NCBI GenBank assembly: GCA_963732655.1
Contig: CAVTAI010000013.1
Span: forward strand, 124,001-188,000
Reading direction: 5' to 3'
Source of the DNA: CAVTWS01 sp963732655
GTDB lineage: Bacteria; Actinomycetota; Acidimicrobiia; Acidimicrobiales; SHLQ01
Length of the DNA stretch: 64,000 nucleotides
Shown: positions 16,269 to 24,769 of the stretch, piece after piece
Numbering within the stretch: position 1 is the stretch's first letter
Layout of the letters: the number at the start of each line of letters is the position of its first letter
Program-made: the position numbers and the translations under genes
The notes under the pieces: generated by a model
What the model was told of the DNA's origin: nothing
What the model saw: the letters and a program-made list of their open reading frames with translations, nothing else
Databases searched by the model: none

Positions 16269-18719
16269 TCATTCCACCGTGCGGATGCTGGATGGAATGT
16301 CGATCCGACCGACTCGGCGGGTCAGCGCAATCGGTGCCAGCCCGACAGCGACGATCCCGAGGAGGAGCGTGACGCCGACGGTGCCGGCATCGATTCGAGG
16401 GTCGAGCCCGACCTCCGGGACGGTCCGCGAGGTGACGTCGATGACCCACCCGAGGGTGAACCAGCCGCCCACCAAACCGATAGCCGTGCCGAGCACCCCG
16501 ATCAACGTCGACTCGGCGACCGCACCGGCGATGATCGTGCGCCGCCGGATGCCGAGGGCCAGCATCGTGGCGTGCTCGCGTGCTCGCTCTTCCCCGGCCA
16601 CACTGGCCGCGTTGTAGGCGATCAGGAGGGCGACGGGCATCACCACGATCTCGACGATCCTCAGGAAATCGTGGTACCGGCCCACCCAGTCGACGAGGAT
16701 GCGCGTGGTAGCCGTGACCGGTCGTATCACGGCCACCGCCGGCTCCTCGAAGAGATCGCGCATCAGACTGTCGGTCGAGGCCGTGGGCTCGAGCGTGAGG
16801 TGGTTCACGTACCCAACAAGGCCGGCCGTCGCCACCGCATCGTCGTCCATGTATGCGAACCCGCGCAACGGATCCGGGTTGAGCCCGGCCACCGTCATGA
16901 TCGAGTCGACGTACGAGATCGAACCGGTGGCACTCAGCTTCGGGTGGCGGACGACGAGCGTGTCGCCGGGTCCGACCCCGAGCTCGTCGGCGGCCGTCTG
17001 GGTGATCACGATCCCGGGCTGCCCGGGCGTTTCGTGCGGTCGCGCGACGGTGGGTCGCCACACTTCGTCGTCCTCGAAGCTCTCGGCGATGACCTCGATG
17101 GGGTCGCCACCGTCGGGCCCGATCAGCTCGGCGTCGAGGATCACCCCGACATCGGCGCGGGCCACGCTGGTCCGGTCGGTGAGGCGGGCGACCTCCGCTG
17201 CGTCGGCCGGGTAGAAGCCGTCGAGCCGCACGCCGACCCGGCTCGGGGAGTCACCGTGGAGCTCCCGCTGGCTGGTCGCGATGCTGGCGTCGAACGTGTC
17301 GAACGCCCCGAGCACGGCGACGACCGTGGTGAGCGCGCCCGCGATGCCGACCGCGGTGAACAGGCTTCGCCGAGGGCTTCGCAGCACGGACCGGATGGGC
17401 AGGAGCGTCGTGACCTTCCCGAGGCGTCGGCCCCGGCGGCCGGGTCGGAGCCAGCCACCGCGCGAGCTCCGCAGTGACCCGGGCCGAAGTGCCTCGACCG
17501 GCGTGAGGCGAGTGGCCCGCCACACGGGGTACGTGCAGGCTCCGATCGGGAGTACGACCGTCATCACCAGGGATCGGAGGTAGATCCAGGCCTGGAAGGG
17601 TCGCTCCCAGACCGGCAATGGCAGGAGATCTCGGAGGAACGCCCCGAGCGCCACGCTCAGGACGAGACCGATGAGCAACGCTGCCGCGACGCCGGCCAGG
17701 GCGAACTGGGCGCCGATGAGCAGGGGACGTCGCGCGACCTCGCGGCGGCGCATGCCGAGGGCCATGCCGATGCCCATCTCGCGTCGCTGCGCTTCGACCA
17801 CACGATGGGAGAGGTTGAACGTCGCCAGCGCCGCACCCACGAGGATGATGGTGGCGAACACGTCGAAGAACTGCTGATCCGAGCCGATGTCCTCGTACAG
17901 GAACGTGTAGCTCTCCTCATCGGTCAACGCAGTGACCTCGGCCTCGGCGGCCGGCAGCGCGGCGGCGAGCGCCGACTCGAGTTCGGCGGTCACCGTGGTG
18001 ACATCAATGTCAGGCGCCAGCCGCAGGACGATGTCGTTGACCTGAGCCGGTGTCGCTGCGAGTCCCTGCGCCGTGGCGAGCGTGGTGTACACCGTCGCGA
18101 ACGTGGCGTCGCTCTCGACTGCGCCCTGGCTACCTGTCACGACGAACTCGTCGGGGGCGACCCCGAGGCCGACGTAGTCCACCGTCGCTCCACCGGCCAG
18201 GTGGATCGTCCCCTGGGCGGGCAGGTCATAGTAGGCCGCGAACTTCGATTCGAGGATCCCGACGGCCGACGTGGTGCCCGACGGAAGTGCGTGCCCGTGG
18301 TCCACGTGGACGAGATCGACCTGGCCGTCGCCCTCGCCCTCGTCGGCACCGACGATTCGGCCCTCGACGAGCACGGTCTGATCACCGGCGGTCGCGTCGA
18401 CGGTGGTGGGCGCGACCAGGCGTTCGAGGCGGGCGACCACATCGGCGTGGTGGGGGATGGCATCGACGACGGCGACGAGGGAGCCCTCGGGGACCCCCGC
18501 CGCCAGGGATACCCGCACGTCGTGGACGACCAGTGTCGAGTAGCTGGCTCCGATCGACGCCCGTCGCCATTCCGACATCGACGACAGCGCGGCGTGGGTA
18601 CCGGTGCCGGTCCCGACGATGAGACCCATGACCACGACGGACAGCCATCGGCGGCGCCCGTCGCGCCACGCCCACCGCAGCCAGAAGCCCGATCGGAAGG
18701 CCATGCGGGCGGTCGTCAC
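16269..18719 (-). CDS. FtsX-type ABC transporter permease (long, two-domain)
   Basis: The 816-aa membrane protein starts at GTG overlapping the ATPase stop (GTGA). It has an N-terminal anchor (RWLSVVVMGLIVGTGTGT) and a large extracytoplasmic domain to ~280. A first FtsX block follows (FDVFATIILVGAALATFNLS, REMGIGMALGMRRREVARRP, LIGLVLSVALGAFL), then a second unit (SLFTAVGIAGALTTVVAVLG, EHATMLALGIRRRTIIAGAV, VTLLLGIVAVGLAPIALT). Two REXXGIGMALG/EHATMLALG coupling motifs are present. It resembles MacB/LolCDE-like permeases that act on lipids or lipoproteins. The substrate is unknown. It forms a unit with the ATPase at 18716. Confidence 0.9.
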   Translation of the reverse strand: MTTARMAFRSGFWLRWAWRDGRRRWLSVVVMGLIVGTGTGTHAALSSMSEWRRASIGASYSTLVVHDVRVSLAAGVPEGSLVAVVDAIPHHADVVARLERLVAPTTVDATAGDQTVLVEGRIVGADEGEGDGQVDLVHVDHGHALPSGTTSAVGILESKFAAYYDLPAQGTIHLAGGATVDYVGLGVAPDEFVVTGSQGAVESDATFATVYTTLATAQGLAATPAQVNDIVLRLAPDIDVTTVTAELESALAAALPAAEAEVTALTDEESYTFLYEDIGSDQQFFDVFATIILVGAALATFNLSHRVVEAQRREMGIGMALGMRRREVARRPLLIGAQFALAGVAAALLIGLVLSVALGAFLRDLLPLPVWERPFQAWIYLRSLVMTVVLPIGACTYPVWRATRLTPVEALRPGSLRSSRGGWLRPGRRGRRLGKVTTLLPIRSVLRSPRRSLFTAVGIAGALTTVVAVLGAFDTFDASIATSQRELHGDSPSRVGVRLDGFYPADAAEVARLTDRTSVARADVGVILDAELIGPDGGDPIEVIAESFEDDEVWRPTVARPHETPGQPGIVITQTAADELGVGPGDTLVVRHPKLSATGSISYVDSIMTVAGLNPDPLRGFAYMDDDAVATAGLVGYVNHLTLEPTASTDSLMRDLFEEPAVAVIRPVTATTRILVDWVGRYHDFLRIVEIVVMPVALLIAYNAASVAGEERAREHATMLALGIRRRTIIAGAVAESTLIGVLGTAIGLVGGWFTLGWVIDVTSRTVPEVGLDPRIDAGTVGVTLLLGIVAVGLAPIALTRRVGRIDIPSSIRTVE

Positions 18720-19444
18720 CAGCGCAGCTCCCGGACCGGCGCCCGCCCGCCGCTCGGCGGGCCATCGGCGACGATCCGTCCGCTCGAGAGCTCGACCACC
18801 CGGTCCGCCGTCCGGGCGATCTCGCGGTTGTGGGTCACGAGGATCACGGCCCGGCCCGGTCCTACCGAGCCCTGCAACAACTCGAGGATCTGGACGCCCG
18901 TCTCGAAGTCCAGCTCGCCGGTCGGTTCGTCGGCCAGCAGAACCGGGTTGCCGGTCGCCAGCGCCCGGGCGACGGCGACCCGCTGCTGCTCGCCGCCGGA
19001 CATCTGGTGCGGGAAGTGGTGCGTGCGCTCCGGCAGGCCCACTCGGCCGAGCAGATCGATCGCTCGTCCGTACCCGTCGTCCCGCCCCGCCGTCTCGGCC
19101 CCGAGCTGCACGTTCTCCAGCGCCGTGAGGGTCGGGAACAGGTTGAAGCTCTGGAACACGAACGCCACCTCGCAGCGGCGAACGTCGCCGAGGGCGGCCC
19201 GCCCGAGCGACGAGACGTCTCGACCATCGAGGATCACCGTGCCCGCGCTGGGCACATCGAGGGCGCCCATCAAGTTGAGCAGAGTGGTCTTGCCCGATCC
19301 CGACGGCCCCAGGACCACGACCAGCTCTCCCTCGGCGACCACCAGGTCGACATCGGCGAGCGCCGTCACGGTCCCGATCGCGGTGTCGTACCGACGCGAC
19401 ACGTTGCGCAGCTCGACGAGAGGTCGTGGCGTGTCGGGAACCAT
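18716..19444 (-). CDS. ABC transporter ATP-binding protein (MacB/LolD type)
   Basis: The 242-aa ATPase has Walker A GPSGSGKTTLLNLMG, Q-loop FVFQSFNLFPTLTA, signature MSGGEQQRVAVARAL, Walker B PVLLADEPTGELD and the H-loop ILVTHNREIA. It overlaps the permease gene by 4 nt, so the two are translationally coupled. I chose the start at 19444 (MVPDTPRPLVELRNVSRRYD) because homology begins right after it. It drives the two-domain FtsX permease encoded downstream, probably for extrusion or envelope lipoprotein handling. Confidence 0.92.
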   Translation of the reverse strand: MVPDTPRPLVELRNVSRRYDTAIGTVTALADVDLVVAEGELVVVLGPSGSGKTTLLNLMGALDVPSAGTVILDGRDVSSLGRAALGDVRRCEVAFVFQSFNLFPTLTALENVQLGAETAGRDDGYGRAIDLLGRVGLPERTHHFPHQMSGGEQQRVAVARALATGNPVLLADEPTGELDFETGVQILELLQGSVGPGRAVILVTHNREIARTADRVVELSSGRIVADGPPSGGRAPVRELRW

Positions 19445-19536
19445 GGCCGCACGATCACCCGTTGTGCACCGATCAGGAAGAGGCATTGGACCTTGGCCCC
19501 TTCTCCGAACCGGGTGGCTGGCCGAGAGTCGATCCC

Positions 19537-20142
19537 ATGCCCGTCGTCGACGTCGCCCGGCGACCACGCATCGTGGTGCTCATGGTGGCGGTGTTGGCGG
19601 TGCTGGTCCTGGGCTCCTGCGGTGACGACGACAGCGAGCCGGGCGGGACGACGACGATCGCTCCAGCGGTGACGACCGCGGCGACGGCCGGTGTCACCAC
19701 GACCTCGGCGGTCGGTCCGTCGACCGAGCTCCCGGCGGCCGACGTCGACGAGATCACCCGGGTGTTCGAGGCGTTCTTCGGTGGTGCCACCACCACGGTC
19801 GACCAGAAGCTCGCGGTCCTGCAAGACGGCGAGCGGTACCGGGGGATGATCGAGGACGCCGCCGGCAACGAGCAGTTCCAGGGCATGTCGACCGACATCC
19901 GGGAGGTACGGGCCGGGACGTCGGCGGAGTGCCAGTCGTACGGTGCCGGCGAGGGCTGCGCGGTGGTCGTCCATGATCTGCTGGTGAGCGGGTTCCCGAT
20001 GGCCGCGGGGATCTCGAGCCCGGCGGAGCGCTCCGGGAGCACGTGGCTGGTGGGGTCGGCGGCCTGGTGCAACGTGGTGGCGATCGGTGGGGCTTCCTGC
20101 GCCGACGAGGTGGCGCCGGAGTCCACCGAGGCTCCGGCATGA
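19537..20142 (+). CDS. Secreted lipoprotein linked to ABC transporter
   Basis: The 201-aa product begins MPVVDVARRPRIVVLMVAVL and has a lipobox VLVLGSC, so it should be lipidated and anchored outside. A Thr/Ala-rich spacer follows (TTTIAPAVTTAATAGVTTTS). The C-terminal globular part (EITRVFEAFFGGATTT to VGSAAWCNVVAI) contains four Cys residues that may pair. I know no family. Its stop overlaps the start of the next permease by 4 nt (ATGA), so it is probably the accessory protein of that transporter. Confidence 0.75.
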   Translation: MPVVDVARRPRIVVLMVAVLAVLVLGSCGDDDSEPGGTTTIAPAVTTAATAGVTTTSAVGPSTELPAADVDEITRVFEAFFGGATTTVDQKLAVLQDGERYRGMIEDAAGNEQFQGMSTDIREVRAGTSAECQSYGAGEGCAVVVHDLLVSGFPMAAGISSPAERSGSTWLVGSAAWCNVVAIGGASCADEVAPESTEAPA

Positions 20143-21257
20143 CGTTCCTCGGGTTCATCACCCGCAACGTCATGATCAAGCCGCTGCGCTCGTTCCTCAC
20201 CGCCCTCGCGGTATCGATCGGGATCGGCACGGCGATCACGATGGGCATCGTCACCCACAGCCTCCGGCAGACGGCGGTGCAGATCCTCGCCATCGGGCAG
20301 GCCGAGTTCTCGGTCTCCCAGGAGGGTGTCTCCGACCTCCTCAACAGCACGATCGACGAAGGCGAGCTGGGCGAGTTGGCCGCGCTGCCCGGCGTCGAGA
20401 GCATGACGGGGGTGCTGGTCTCACCGATCGATCTCGACGACGACAACCCGTTCTTCCTCCGCATCGGGATCGATCCGGCGTCGATGGAGGACTTCGGGGT
20501 GCGGGTCGTCGAAGGCCGGGCGTTCACGGCAACCGCCCCGGACGAGGTGATGCTCGGGTACCGGGCCGCCCGCAACCTCGGGTGGGAGGTCGGCGACCGG
20601 GTGGCCATCGGCGACAACCCGTTCACCGTCGTGGGTCTCTACTCCACCGGTCAGGAGTTCGGCGACGCTGCCTCCATGGTGCCGCTGGTGACCCTGCAGG
20701 CCCAGGAACGCCTCGGCGGCTACGTGACACTGGCCTTCGTGCGCACCGCTCCTGCCACCGATGTCGACGCCCTGCGGGCGCGCATCGAGTCCGACTTCCC
20801 GCAGTTCATCACGGTGCGCACGGCCGAGGAGTTCGGGCGGGCGGATCGCAACGTGGCGCTGCTCACCGCCGCCGACGACGCGGTGACGTTGGTGGCGCTG
20901 GTGTTCGGCGTGATCATCGTCACCAACACCATGTTGTTGGCGTTCACCGAGCGGACCCGGGAGTTCGGTGTGCTGCGGTCGATCGGCTGGTCGCGGCGGC
21001 GGCTCATGGCCATGGTGATCGGTGAGACGCTCATCCTCAGCTTCGTCGGTGCCGGCGTGGGTGTCGGCCAGTCCTTCTTCGCCGTGCAACTGCTCGAGAA
21101 CCTGGCCTCGCTGCGTGGGGTGCTGGATCCTGAGTACACGACCGGCGTGTTCGTGCGGGCCCTCAGCACTGCGGTCGGCATCGGGTTCCTCGGCGCGCTG
21201 TATCCGGCCCTCCGTGCTGCGTTCCTCGTGCCGCTGGAGGCGCTGCGGCGTGAATGA
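20139..21257 (+). CDS. FtsX-family ABC transporter permease
   Basis: The 372-aa permease has the MacB/FtsX layout. An N-terminal membrane helix (SFLTALAVSIGIGTAITMG) and a periplasmic-type MacB_PCD domain (residues ~50-240) are followed by three C-terminal helices (LVALVFGVIIVTNTMLLAF, ETLILSFVGAGVGVGQSFF, VGIGFLGALYPALRAAFL). The coupling motif is REFGVLRSIGWSRRRL. It is coupled to the upstream lipoprotein and the downstream ATPase by overlaps, so the three genes make one transporter unit. Substrate unknown. Confidence 0.92.
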   Translation: MTFLGFITRNVMIKPLRSFLTALAVSIGIGTAITMGIVTHSLRQTAVQILAIGQAEFSVSQEGVSDLLNSTIDEGELGELAALPGVESMTGVLVSPIDLDDDNPFFLRIGIDPASMEDFGVRVVEGRAFTATAPDEVMLGYRAARNLGWEVGDRVAIGDNPFTVVGLYSTGQEFGDAASMVPLVTLQAQERLGGYVTLAFVRTAPATDVDALRARIESDFPQFITVRTAEEFGRADRNVALLTAADDAVTLVALVFGVIIVTNTMLLAFTERTREFGVLRSIGWSRRRLMAMVIGETLILSFVGAGVGVGQSFFAVQLLENLASLRGVLDPEYTTGVFVRALSTAVGIGFLGALYPALRAAFLVPLEALRRE

Positions 21258-21915
21258 GTCATCAGGGCCCGCAGGCGATCCGCCGATCGTGGAGTGCGCT
21301 GCGCTCCACAAGCGTTTCGGTCGCGTCGATGCGCTCAAGGGCGTCACGTTCTCCGTGGCGACGGGGGAGTTCGTGGCCATCACGGGACCGTCAGGTTGCG
21401 GGAAGTCGACCCTGCTCCACCTGCTCGCAGCGCTGGACCGACCGACGAGCGGGCGCGTCGTCGTCAACGGACATGATCTGAGCCGACTGCGGTCTGTCAA
21501 CCGATACCGGCGCCACGACATCGGGATCGTGTTCCAGCTCCACAACCTCCTCCCTCACGTGAGCGCCGCACGCAACGTCGAGCTGGCGATGTTCGGTTCG
21601 GGTGTCTCGCGGCGCGATCGGTCGGAACGATCGGCCGAACTGCTCGAGTTGCTCGGCCTGTCGCACACCGTCGAACGGGCTCCGCCCCGGCTCTCAGGGG
21701 GCGAGCGCCAACGCGTGGCCATCGCCCGTGCCCTGGTGAACGGTCCGGCCGTGCTCCTCGCAGACGAGCCCACCGGCAGCCTCGACGCCGAGTCGTCCGC
21801 GCGGGTGCTCGGTCTCTTCGACCGCGAGCGAGGCGAGCGCGGCACCACCATCCTGATGGTCAGCCACGACCCGGTGGCCATCGAACGAGCCGGCCGGCAG
21901 ATCACGTTGACGTGA
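21250..21915 (+). CDS. ABC transporter ATP-binding protein
   Basis: The 221-aa ATPase starts at GTG 8 nt inside the permease gene. Motifs are Walker A GPSGCGKSTLLHLLAALD, Q-loop IVFQLHNLLPHVSA, signature LSGGERQRVAIARAL, Walker B AVLLADEPTGSLD and H-loop ILMVSHDPVA. It belongs to the LolD/MacB subgroup and should power the permease at 20139. The order lipoprotein-permease-ATPase differs from the neighbouring minus-strand unit, where the ATPase comes first. Confidence 0.92.
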   Translation: MNESSGPAGDPPIVECAALHKRFGRVDALKGVTFSVATGEFVAITGPSGCGKSTLLHLLAALDRPTSGRVVVNGHDLSRLRSVNRYRRHDIGIVFQLHNLLPHVSAARNVELAMFGSGVSRRDRSERSAELLELLGLSHTVERAPPRLSGGERQRVAIARALVNGPAVLLADEPTGSLDAESSARVLGLFDRERGERGTTILMVSHDPVAIERAGRQITLT

Positions 21916-21946
21916 CGGCGGGTCCCACGTCGCTACCGTTCTCCAG

Positions 21947-22573
21947 ATGCCCATTGCCGCCAAGCTCAATGCCCTGGCCAAGATTTCGCTCGTCGCCCTG
22001 CTCATCCACGGCGTGGCGTACCCCGACCTCCCCCAGTATCAGGGCAAGGGCATGGGCTGGCGGCTGCTCCTCTACCCCATATCGGCCGTCATCGTTCCGC
22101 TCGTCTGGCGCTTCTGGGCCCAACGACGAGCCGCGGGACGGCCGTACCCGCACCTCATCGACGTGTGCGCGGTGGCGCCGTTCCTGATCGACACCGCCGG
22201 CAACGCCGCGAACCTCTACGACGCCATCGACTGGTGGGATGACCTGATGCACGTCGTCACCTGGATCCCCTGGGTCATGGCGGTCGGGCTCGCCCTTCGG
22301 TACCTCCCCCTCGGTCGGCTCAACCTGGCTGGGCTCACCGTCGGCTTCGGGGCCGTCACCCACATCATCTGGGAGCTGCTCGAGTACGTGGCGTTCATCC
22401 GCGACAACCCGAACGAGTACGAGTCGGCCTACCAGGACACCATGGGTGACCTGGTGGCGTCGCTGTCGGGCTCGATCATCGGGGCCGCGCTCGTGGCCAC
22501 GGTGTTGTGGCAGGTGAGCGATCCCGGCCGCCGAGTGGCTCAGCCCGTCGAGGTGGCCGTCAACCCACGCTGA
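21947..22573 (+). CDS. Integral membrane protein, DUF2238-like
   Basis: The 208-aa protein has about six hydrophobic segments. Its core DAIDWWDDLMHVVTWIPWVM and THIIWELLEYVAF, then YQDTMGDLVASLSGSIIGA, resembles the DUF2238/YjdF-type proteins, which conserve an Asp-rich DxxxH and W-E-Y-D-T-x-x-D residues. The function is unknown. A TACCGT box (21934-21939) 7 nt before ATG points to a leaderless message separate from the ABC unit. Its last 14 nt overlap the convergent DUF2510 gene. Confidence 0.7.
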   Translation: MPIAAKLNALAKISLVALLIHGVAYPDLPQYQGKGMGWRLLLYPISAVIVPLVWRFWAQRRAAGRPYPHLIDVCAVAPFLIDTAGNAANLYDAIDWWDDLMHVVTWIPWVMAVGLALRYLPLGRLNLAGLTVGFGAVTHIIWELLEYVAFIRDNPNEYESAYQDTMGDLVASLSGSIIGAALVATVLWQVSDPGRRVAQPVEVAVNPR

Positions 22574-24593
22574 AGGGCACCAGATCGGACGTGCCGTCCT
22601 CGGCGAGGACACTCGAGCTCTCCGACACCACGACCCCGCCGACCCTGATGGTGAGCTGAACCGATTGGCTCGCCCCGGTCACGCAGCTCCGGAAGAAGTG
22701 CACGTAGGCCCGGTACTCGCCTGGCGGGGCGCCGCCGGTGGGCCAGAAGATGTTCTCGGCGTGGTCGCCGGTCTCGCCGCAACTCGGGATGTCGTCGCGG
22801 TCGAGCTGACCGCCCGACGAGGAGGTGGTCGACGAGTAGAAGATCTCCTCGCCACCGGGATCGATGACGTGTAGATCCATGTCGGAGTCACCGGCCCAGA
22901 GCAGGGTGACCTGCACGTCGCCGCTCCCGAGGTCGGGCGGCGCAGTCGAAGGTGTCACGGTGGTCGTGGTCGTCGTCGTGGTCGTTGTGGTCGTGGTCGG
23001 GACCGCGATCTCGGCGCACAACGCCTGACGCTCGGCGTCGCTGAGCTGGTAGCCGGAGAGGATCCGCCGCCCGAGGCCGGCGCCTCGGCGGTCGAGGGCG
23101 TACTCGACTGGGTCGGTCCGGATATCGCCCGACACCCACGCCTCCTCGATCTGGGCGGTGACCTCGGGCGGGGGTGGCCACCACGGTGTACCACTGGTCG
23201 CGTGCTGGTTCTCGTAGGCGAAGGCGTACACGGCCATGCCGAGCAAGTGGTACCGGCCGCCCCGCTCGTCACCGCCGGCGTCGCCGCGGACGTTGGCCAA
23301 CACTCCTTGGACCCGGGGATCCTCCCGGTTGTCGCGCAGGACGTCGTGGGCGAGAACGAGGGCCTGGAAGACGTCGTTGCTCGTCTCGATCATGGCCATG
23401 GCCACCACGGTCTCGAGTGACACGTTGTGGGGGTCAGCGGATCCGGCATTGCGGGCATCGTCGGCGATCGTGCGGAGGGCGTCGCGGATGCGGGTCCCGG
23501 CCCCGGTGGGTGCGGTGGAGATCCGGCTGCTCTCGAACCCCAGGTAGTTGACGACATCTTCGAGCGGGGGGATGGCCGTGGCGTCGAACGATCGTGACGG
23601 CCCGCACAGTGCTGCCCGCACGATGCCGTCCATCTGGCCGTTCAGCGGACCGTTCCCCAGGGTCTGCAGGGCCGTCCGGAAGTCGGTGAGGGCAACGTGA
23701 GCCAGCGGGTTGCTCAAGAAGTTGCCAGCGATCCGGACGATGACGTGCTCGCTGAAGTGAACGATCGGGAAGGCCAGCGTCCCGGCGTCACGGTCGACGA
23801 CCACTCCCTCGATCACCTCCCAACGGCCTTCGGTCCGCACCAGGACGAGGAGCGTGTCGGAGTCGTCGGGGTCGGCGACGCCGATGGGCACCGAGATCTG
23901 ACCCGGCGTGGACAGCTGGGTTCCGTCCGGTTCGAGGCCGACGGTCACGGATGCGGTCTGGCCGAGCTGGGCCAGGAGCGCCGGGCCGTACAAGGGGTGC
24001 AGGAGGGATTCATCGGCGGCCACCGCGTGCTCGGCGACGGCGTCCCAGATCGCCGAATCGTCCGTGGCGAGGTCGACGAAGGGCATCGCAGGTTGTTTGA
24101 TCACGATCAGTTCCACATCGACGTCTGCGGTCACCGCCCCGGCGGGGAGAGAGACCCCTACCTGGCCGACGTCAGGAACGTCGACCTTGATCTCGCCGCC
24201 GTCCGGCGTGAGGGTCTGCTCGATCCGGATGACGGTGTTGGACTCGTCGTCGCTCGTTTCGTCGCTCGTGCTCTCGTCGTCGCTCGTGCCGTCCGCTGCG
24301 ACGTCATCGTCGTCGTCGGCATCTCGGAGCACGATCACCGCCGCCGCCACCAACGCGACGACCACCGCGGCGGCGATCGCCGCCAGCAACCCCCGGCGCC
24401 CGCTTCCCGAAGGTTCCGCGGCCGGACCCGGCCCGGGCGGGGGAGGGGTTGCCGCAGCCGCTTCGGAGCGCGTCTGCCCATGATCGGAGACGGTGTCGGT
24501 CCACCGCCCACCATCCCACCAGCGCAGCTCGGCGCGGCCATGAGGATCGGGGAACCAGCCCGCTGGGGGTCGCGGCTCGGTGGGAAAATCCAT
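22560..24593 (-). CDS. DUF2510 membrane-anchored surface protein with DUF2135-like C-terminus
   Basis: The 677-aa product starts with a DUF2510 module (PPAGWFPDPHGRAELRWWDG) and a Pro-rich linker. A membrane helix follows (LLAAIAAAVVVALVAAAVIV), then an Asp/Ser/Thr-rich stalk. The outer part has a ZU5-like beta region (VGVSLPAGAVTADVDVELIV to HFSEHVIVRIAG), a helical domain, a run of about 13 Thr encoded by GT-rich codon repeats, and a C-terminal beta domain. That last domain (VQVTLLWAGDSDMDLHVIDP) resembles DUF2135/YfaP. The likely role is cell-surface binding or scaffolding; this is inferred from architecture alone. ATG at 24593 begins directly before the DUF2510 match. Confidence 0.8.
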   Translation of the reverse strand: MDFPTEPRPPAGWFPDPHGRAELRWWDGGRWTDTVSDHGQTRSEAAAATPPPPGPGPAAEPSGSGRRGLLAAIAAAVVVALVAAAVIVLRDADDDDDVAADGTSDDESTSDETSDDESNTVIRIEQTLTPDGGEIKVDVPDVGQVGVSLPAGAVTADVDVELIVIKQPAMPFVDLATDDSAIWDAVAEHAVAADESLLHPLYGPALLAQLGQTASVTVGLEPDGTQLSTPGQISVPIGVADPDDSDTLLVLVRTEGRWEVIEGVVVDRDAGTLAFPIVHFSEHVIVRIAGNFLSNPLAHVALTDFRTALQTLGNGPLNGQMDGIVRAALCGPSRSFDATAIPPLEDVVNYLGFESSRISTAPTGAGTRIRDALRTIADDARNAGSADPHNVSLETVVAMAMIETSNDVFQALVLAHDVLRDNREDPRVQGVLANVRGDAGGDERGGRYHLLGMAVYAFAYENQHATSGTPWWPPPPEVTAQIEEAWVSGDIRTDPVEYALDRRGAGLGRRILSGYQLSDAERQALCAEIAVPTTTTTTTTTTTTTVTPSTAPPDLGSGDVQVTLLWAGDSDMDLHVIDPGGEEIFYSSTTSSSGGQLDRDDIPSCGETGDHAENIFWPTGGAPPGEYRAYVHFFRSCVTGASQSVQLTIRVGGVVVSESSSVLAEDGTSDLVPFSVG

Positions 24594-24685
24594 GGCGCCT
24601 CCCGCTGCACGAAACGTAGCCGTCAGCCTGTCACACCACACCCACCTGTCGATCCGGTCGTCACCGTTGCCGTCCCCGGGTCGTG

Positions 24686-24701
24686 ATGAGACACGTCTCA
24701 T
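24686..24701. promoter_or_regulatory. Palindrome in divergent promoter region
   Basis: The arms ATGAGAC and GTCTCAT are perfectly complementary around AC. The site lies in the 176-bp gap between the DUF2510 gene and the glycosyltransferase gene, so it is placed to bind a regulator of either. No dedicated regulator gene is adjacent. Confidence 0.4.
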
Positions 24702-24769
24702 GTCGACCTCACTGGAGCCTCATGTGGCCATCTCACAATCGGAGACACCCGAGATGACGAGGCGGACGA

